A stretch of DNA of 64,000 bases from G963663525 sp963663525 (GTDB lineage: Bacteria; Myxococcota_A; SURF-8; G963663525), in contig CAXXHC010000004.1 of NCBI GenBank assembly GCA_963663525.2, positions 744,001 to 808,000 of the forward strand, read 5' to 3'. Shown one piece after another: positions 61,049 to 64,000 of the stretch. The notes under the pieces were generated by a model, which saw only the letters and a program-made list of their open reading frames with translations, was not told where the DNA came from and ran no database searches. The translations under genes were made by a program, and so were the position numbers. Each line of letters opens with the position of its first letter. Positions within the stretch are counted from its first letter, which is position 1.

Positions 61049-62725
61049 ATGGCCGAACCGCGTTGGTTTTCTCATTACGATTCCCACGTTCCTCATCATT
61101 TGGAATATCCCCGTAGCGATCTGTATCGCTACGTGACAGCCAAAGGCCGCGAAACGCCTGATCGACCCGCCCTGCGGTTCATGGGACTGACACTGACCTA
61201 CGAAGAACTGCTGGCCTATATCGAGCGTTTTGCGGGTGCTCTGCACGCACGGGGGATTCGTCAAGACGACCGCGTGATTCTGCTGATGCCCAATTGTCCG
61301 CAGTTCATCATCGCGTACTACGCCCTAATGAAGCTTGGTGCGGTGGCTGTGCTGGCCAATCCCCTCAATGTGGAACGGGAGTTGGAGTTCAAATTCCAGG
61401 ATTCAGGGGCTCGTGCGTTGATCGCCCTGGACTTATTGTCGGCGAAAATCAACAACATCCGCAAAAACGTGAAGCTGGATCTGCTGGTCTATACTTCGCT
61501 CGGCGATTTCCTGCCATTTCCCTTGAACCTGCTGTATCCGGTCAAGCGGCGCATGGACAAGGCGATGCCCAAGGTGAATATTCCCAAAGATTCCATCACC
61601 TTCCGGATGCGCCCGATGCTTCATGAATTGCACGAGGCTCCTGAGGTGGACATCGACTCCGATTCCCTCGCCGTTTTGATCTACTCCGGAGGGACGACGG
61701 GCATTTCCAAAGGCATCATGCTGTCCCATCAGGCAATGATCTGCAACGCCATGCAGGCCATGAGCTGGGTGGATATTCGCGACGACGACAGCCTTCTGGC
61801 GGTATTGCCGCTGTTCCACGGCTTTGGCATGTCGGTATGCATGAATGCTCCGCTTTCTCAGGGCGGAACGGTGATCCTGTTGCCCCGTTTCGATGCGCGC
61901 GAACTGGTGAGAACCGTGGACCGCTTCCAACCGACGATTTTCGCCGGTGTGCCGACGATGTTCATCGCCATCAAGGAATTGCCGGATCTCGACCGTTACG
62001 ACCTGACCTCGTTGCGGGGGATTTTCGTGGGCGCTGCACCCCTGCCACTGGCGGTGATGCGGGAATTCGAAGAACGTAGCGGGGCGGCGTTGATCGAAGG
62101 CTACGGGCTGACCGAGTGCGTGACCGCTATCGCCTGCAATCCGGCGCACGGCGAGCGCAAACCCGGCACCATCGGCATTCCCTTTCCCGATGTGGAATGG
62201 AAGATCGTGGACCTGGAAAGCGGGGAAACGGAAATGCCGATCGGGGAATCGGGGGAGATCGCTGTAAAATGCCCCGATTTGATGTTGGGATATCTGAATC
62301 AGCCCGAAATGACACGAGAAACCCTGCGGGAGGGTTGGCTGTACACCGGGGATATCGGGGTGATGGACGAAGACGGCTACGTCACCATCGTGGATCGTAA
62401 AAAAGACCTGGTGATCGTCTCCGGCTTTAATGTGTTCCCCAGTGAAATCGACGAGGTTCTGCACGAACATCCCAAAGTGGCCGAGGCGGTGGCCGTGGGG
62501 TTGCCCCATCCGAAGAAAGGCGAGTACATCAAGGCGTACATCGTGCCCAAGGCTGGGGAAAGCGTCGATGAGGCGGAGATTCGCGCCTTCTGCAAGGACA
62601 AACTGAGCCCGTACATGGTTCCCAGGGAAGTGGAACTTCGCGACGAATTGCCGAAATCGATGATCGGCAAGGTGCTTCGTCGATCCTTGCGGGAAGAGGA
62701 AGAAAAGAAGTGGTCCGAAAGCTGA
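61049..62725 (+). CDS. Long-chain acyl-CoA synthetase / AMP-binding ligase
   Basis: 558-residue ANL-superfamily enzyme. The phosphate-binding loop is LIYSGGTTGISKGI, the A5 motif GYGLTECVTA, the A7 motif LYTGDIG, the hinge region VDRKKDLVIVSGFNVFPSEIDEVL, and the C-terminal catalytic Lys in KSMIGKVLRRSL. It activates a carboxylic acid, most likely a fatty acid, to the CoA thioester via an acyl-AMP. GAAAGAAGGG precedes ATG 61049. The closest match in style is FadD; the substrate is not set by neighbours. Confidence 0.9.
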   Translation: MAEPRWFSHYDSHVPHHLEYPRSDLYRYVTAKGRETPDRPALRFMGLTLTYEELLAYIERFAGALHARGIRQDDRVILLMPNCPQFIIAYYALMKLGAVAVLANPLNVERELEFKFQDSGARALIALDLLSAKINNIRKNVKLDLLVYTSLGDFLPFPLNLLYPVKRRMDKAMPKVNIPKDSITFRMRPMLHELHEAPEVDIDSDSLAVLIYSGGTTGISKGIMLSHQAMICNAMQAMSWVDIRDDDSLLAVLPLFHGFGMSVCMNAPLSQGGTVILLPRFDARELVRTVDRFQPTIFAGVPTMFIAIKELPDLDRYDLTSLRGIFVGAAPLPLAVMREFEERSGAALIEGYGLTECVTAIACNPAHGERKPGTIGIPFPDVEWKIVDLESGETEMPIGESGEIAVKCPDLMLGYLNQPEMTRETLREGWLYTGDIGVMDEDGYVTIVDRKKDLVIVSGFNVFPSEIDEVLHEHPKVAEAVAVGLPHPKKGEYIKAYIVPKAGESVDEAEIRAFCKDKLSPYMVPREVELRDELPKSMIGKVLRRSLREEEEKKWSES

Positions 62726-62811
62726 AAATGTCGTACAATTAAGCACGTTAGCAAACGAATGATACAAAAACGCCAATCTCGTTGCATAGACCAAGAAATG
62801 GAGGAAATCGA

Positions 62812-63768
62812 ATGTCCCGTTTCGTGATAGATTTGTTGCGGTGGCCGGGATGGGCATGTCTTTTGGTTTTGGCGGTTGCATGGGGATGCCAAACGACCAA
62901 AACCGCCGATAAATCCGAAGGGGATCCGGCTTGGTCGGAGCCTTTGCCTTCCGAAAAAGAAGAACTGCAAGTAAGCGAGCCCAATCCATGCGACAAAGTG
63001 GACCGCACCGCCTTGTTGAGCGATCCGACGAAAATCGAGGAGATCAAGAAAAAGCTGGTCGATCCGGAGACGTTCGAGGATGGCTTGCAATACGCGACAC
63101 AGATTATCATGGACCCGACTCAGTACTGCTTGTACATCAAATCGCCCAATATGGACGACCTTGAGTCCGGGAAGACGTTGGCGCATCTCGTGGTGGAAAA
63201 ATACGAGATGGTCGCCGACATTGCACTGGAAAACAAGCAGATCTATAGCTTGAGACTTTCCGACAACGCAGGCATGTACGCGGGGAGCACGGTGGCGCAC
63301 ATGGCGGTGAAAAACCATGAAAATGCTGCACTTTTCGCGTTGACCCGCCCGGAAATCTACCGGATGGCCCAACGGGTGGACATGGGAGAGAACGGGTTTA
63401 CCGTTGCCCATATGGCGGTAAAATACCACGAACAAGCGGCGCTATATGCCCTTGAACGTCCGGAGCTGTATCGTATCGCGCAGCCCTATCTGAAGCCGAA
63501 CCTGTATGCGGGGATCACAGTGGCGCACATCTGCGCCGAATACCACGAGAGTGCGGCGCTGTATGCCTTGAAGAAAAAAGATATTTACATGATTGCCCAA
63601 CCTCCGGCGGCCCTGGATTTCGCCGGGTGGAGCGTCGCCCATGCCGCCGCGAAACATCATGCTTCGGCTGCGGATGTGGCATTGAAAACCCCTCGTATCG
63701 CGAAACTGCGTTCCGCCAACGGCACTACTGTGGCGGAAATCGCCAAAGCGACGTTACAGGCTCCGTAA
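62812..63768 (+). CDS. Lipoprotein with about six 35-residue ankyrin-like repeats
   Basis: 318 residues. The signal peptide ends LAVAWGC with Cys as the probable lipidation site. From about residue 120 the sequence repeats a unit with VAHMAVKxHExAAxxALxxPxIYxxAQ: seen as TLAHLVVEKYEMVADIAL, TVAHMAVKNHENAALFAL, TVAHMAVKYHEQAALYAL, TVAHICAEYHESAALYAL and SVAHAAAKHHASAADVAL. The spacing and helical pattern resemble ankyrin repeats, but the consensus is its own. ATG 62812 is chosen because it directly precedes the signal sequence. A protein-binding surface on the periplasmic side of the envelope is likely. Confidence 0.78.
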   Translation: MSRFVIDLLRWPGWACLLVLAVAWGCQTTKTADKSEGDPAWSEPLPSEKEELQVSEPNPCDKVDRTALLSDPTKIEEIKKKLVDPETFEDGLQYATQIIMDPTQYCLYIKSPNMDDLESGKTLAHLVVEKYEMVADIALENKQIYSLRLSDNAGMYAGSTVAHMAVKNHENAALFALTRPEIYRMAQRVDMGENGFTVAHMAVKYHEQAALYALERPELYRIAQPYLKPNLYAGITVAHICAEYHESAALYALKKKDIYMIAQPPAALDFAGWSVAHAAAKHHASAADVALKTPRIAKLRSANGTTVAEIAKATLQAP

Positions 63769-63827
63769 ATCGGAGAAGAATGAGGTCTTCCCGACGAATA
63801 TTGCCGGGGAAATTCAAAAACGGGGCG

Positions 63828-64000
63828 CTACAGGAGATTTTCCAAGCGTTTTTCCACGTTGGCCCAGTCCACGAGGTTCCACCAGTTGCCGATGTAATCG
63901 CCTCGTTTGTTCTGATATTTCAAATAGTAGGCGTGCTCCCATACATCGCAGACCAGCAACGGAACACCCCCGGAAATGCCCATGTTCTGGTGATTCAACA
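63828..64000 (-). CDS. sodB: Fe/Mn superoxide dismutase, C-terminal fragment at window edge
   Basis: Only the last 57 codons lie in the window; the N-terminal part continues past 64000. The C-terminal metal-binding signature is clear: PLLVCDVWEHAYYLKYQNKR, where Asp and His are metal ligands, followed by DYIGNWWNLVDW. The enzyme dismutates superoxide in the cytoplasm. Iron versus manganese use cannot be read from this fragment. The stop TAG is at 63830-63828; the gene converges on the repeat lipoprotein gene. Confidence 0.92.
   Translation of the reverse strand, partial: LNHQNMGISGGVPLLVCDVWEHAYYLKYQNKRGDYIGNWWNLVDWANVEKRLENLL

Noticed and set aside
61433..63435. Two long minus-strand frames opposite the acyl-CoA ligase and repeat lipoprotein genes
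   Set aside because: Antisense to clear ANL-family and lipoprotein genes; no independent evidence.

Overview
The window reads as a Gram-negative chromosome. It carries RseP, a Wzm/Wzt-type exporter, CMP-nonulosonate genes and several lipoproteins, but no rRNA or tRNA to fix the taxonomy. A selenocysteine formate dehydrogenase, multi-PAS kinases, very long Cys-rich EGF-like lipoproteins and a formylglycine-generating-enzyme-like domain on a Cys-rich stalk together suggest a deltaproteobacterial-grade lineage (Desulfobacterota, Myxococcota, Bradymonadota or a relative). That placement is inference from protein style only.

Layout, left to right. 1-2969 (-): a mobile element with two tyrosine-recombinase-like genes and an IS91-type transposase, all translationally coupled. 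3345-9545 (-): an NAD-linked formate dehydrogenase operon (fdhD, selenoprotein fdhA, NuoE-like, NuoF-like) ending in two tandem terminators. 9761-12263 (-): a GH5 glycosidase behind a membrane protein with a C-terminal Cys-cluster domain. 13019-15915 (+): rseP with four PDZ-like segments, tsaB and a small winged-helix regulator. 16121-21595 (-): a polysaccharide export locus (Wzm/Wzt pair, HAD-like protein, polysialyltransferase-like protein). 22324-27960 (-): a hybrid histidine kinase with about ten PAS domains. 28148-42588 (-): three secreted proteins, two of them giant Cys-rich lipoproteins. 43307-47992 (-): a fusion of a degenerate GspE/PilB-type ATPase, a membrane domain and four PKD-like repeats. 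48949-49845 (+): a histone-H1-like Lys-rich protein. 50179-59656 (+): a tightly overlapped nonulosonic-acid/glycan operon. 59838-63768 (+): an unknown protein, an acyl-CoA ligase and a repeat lipoprotein. The right edge holds the C-terminal end of a superoxide dismutase gene (-).

The glycan operon at 50-60 kb probably makes and activates a CMP-nonulosonate; the export and transferase-like genes at 16-21 kb could use such a donor. The 28-48 kb block encodes envelope proteins rich in protein-protein interaction modules. Its ATPase/PKD fusion is the most unusual gene in the window.

Intergenic DNA is rich in small non-autonomous elements. Family A (12525-12705, and inverted at 22103-22284) sits inside one copy of family B (12502-12853; intact at 42817-42991), with the uninterrupted site visible for comparison. 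A third element (48664-48861) is flanked by 12-bp direct repeats. Two further large inverted-repeat structures lie at 43173-43289 and 56499-56588.
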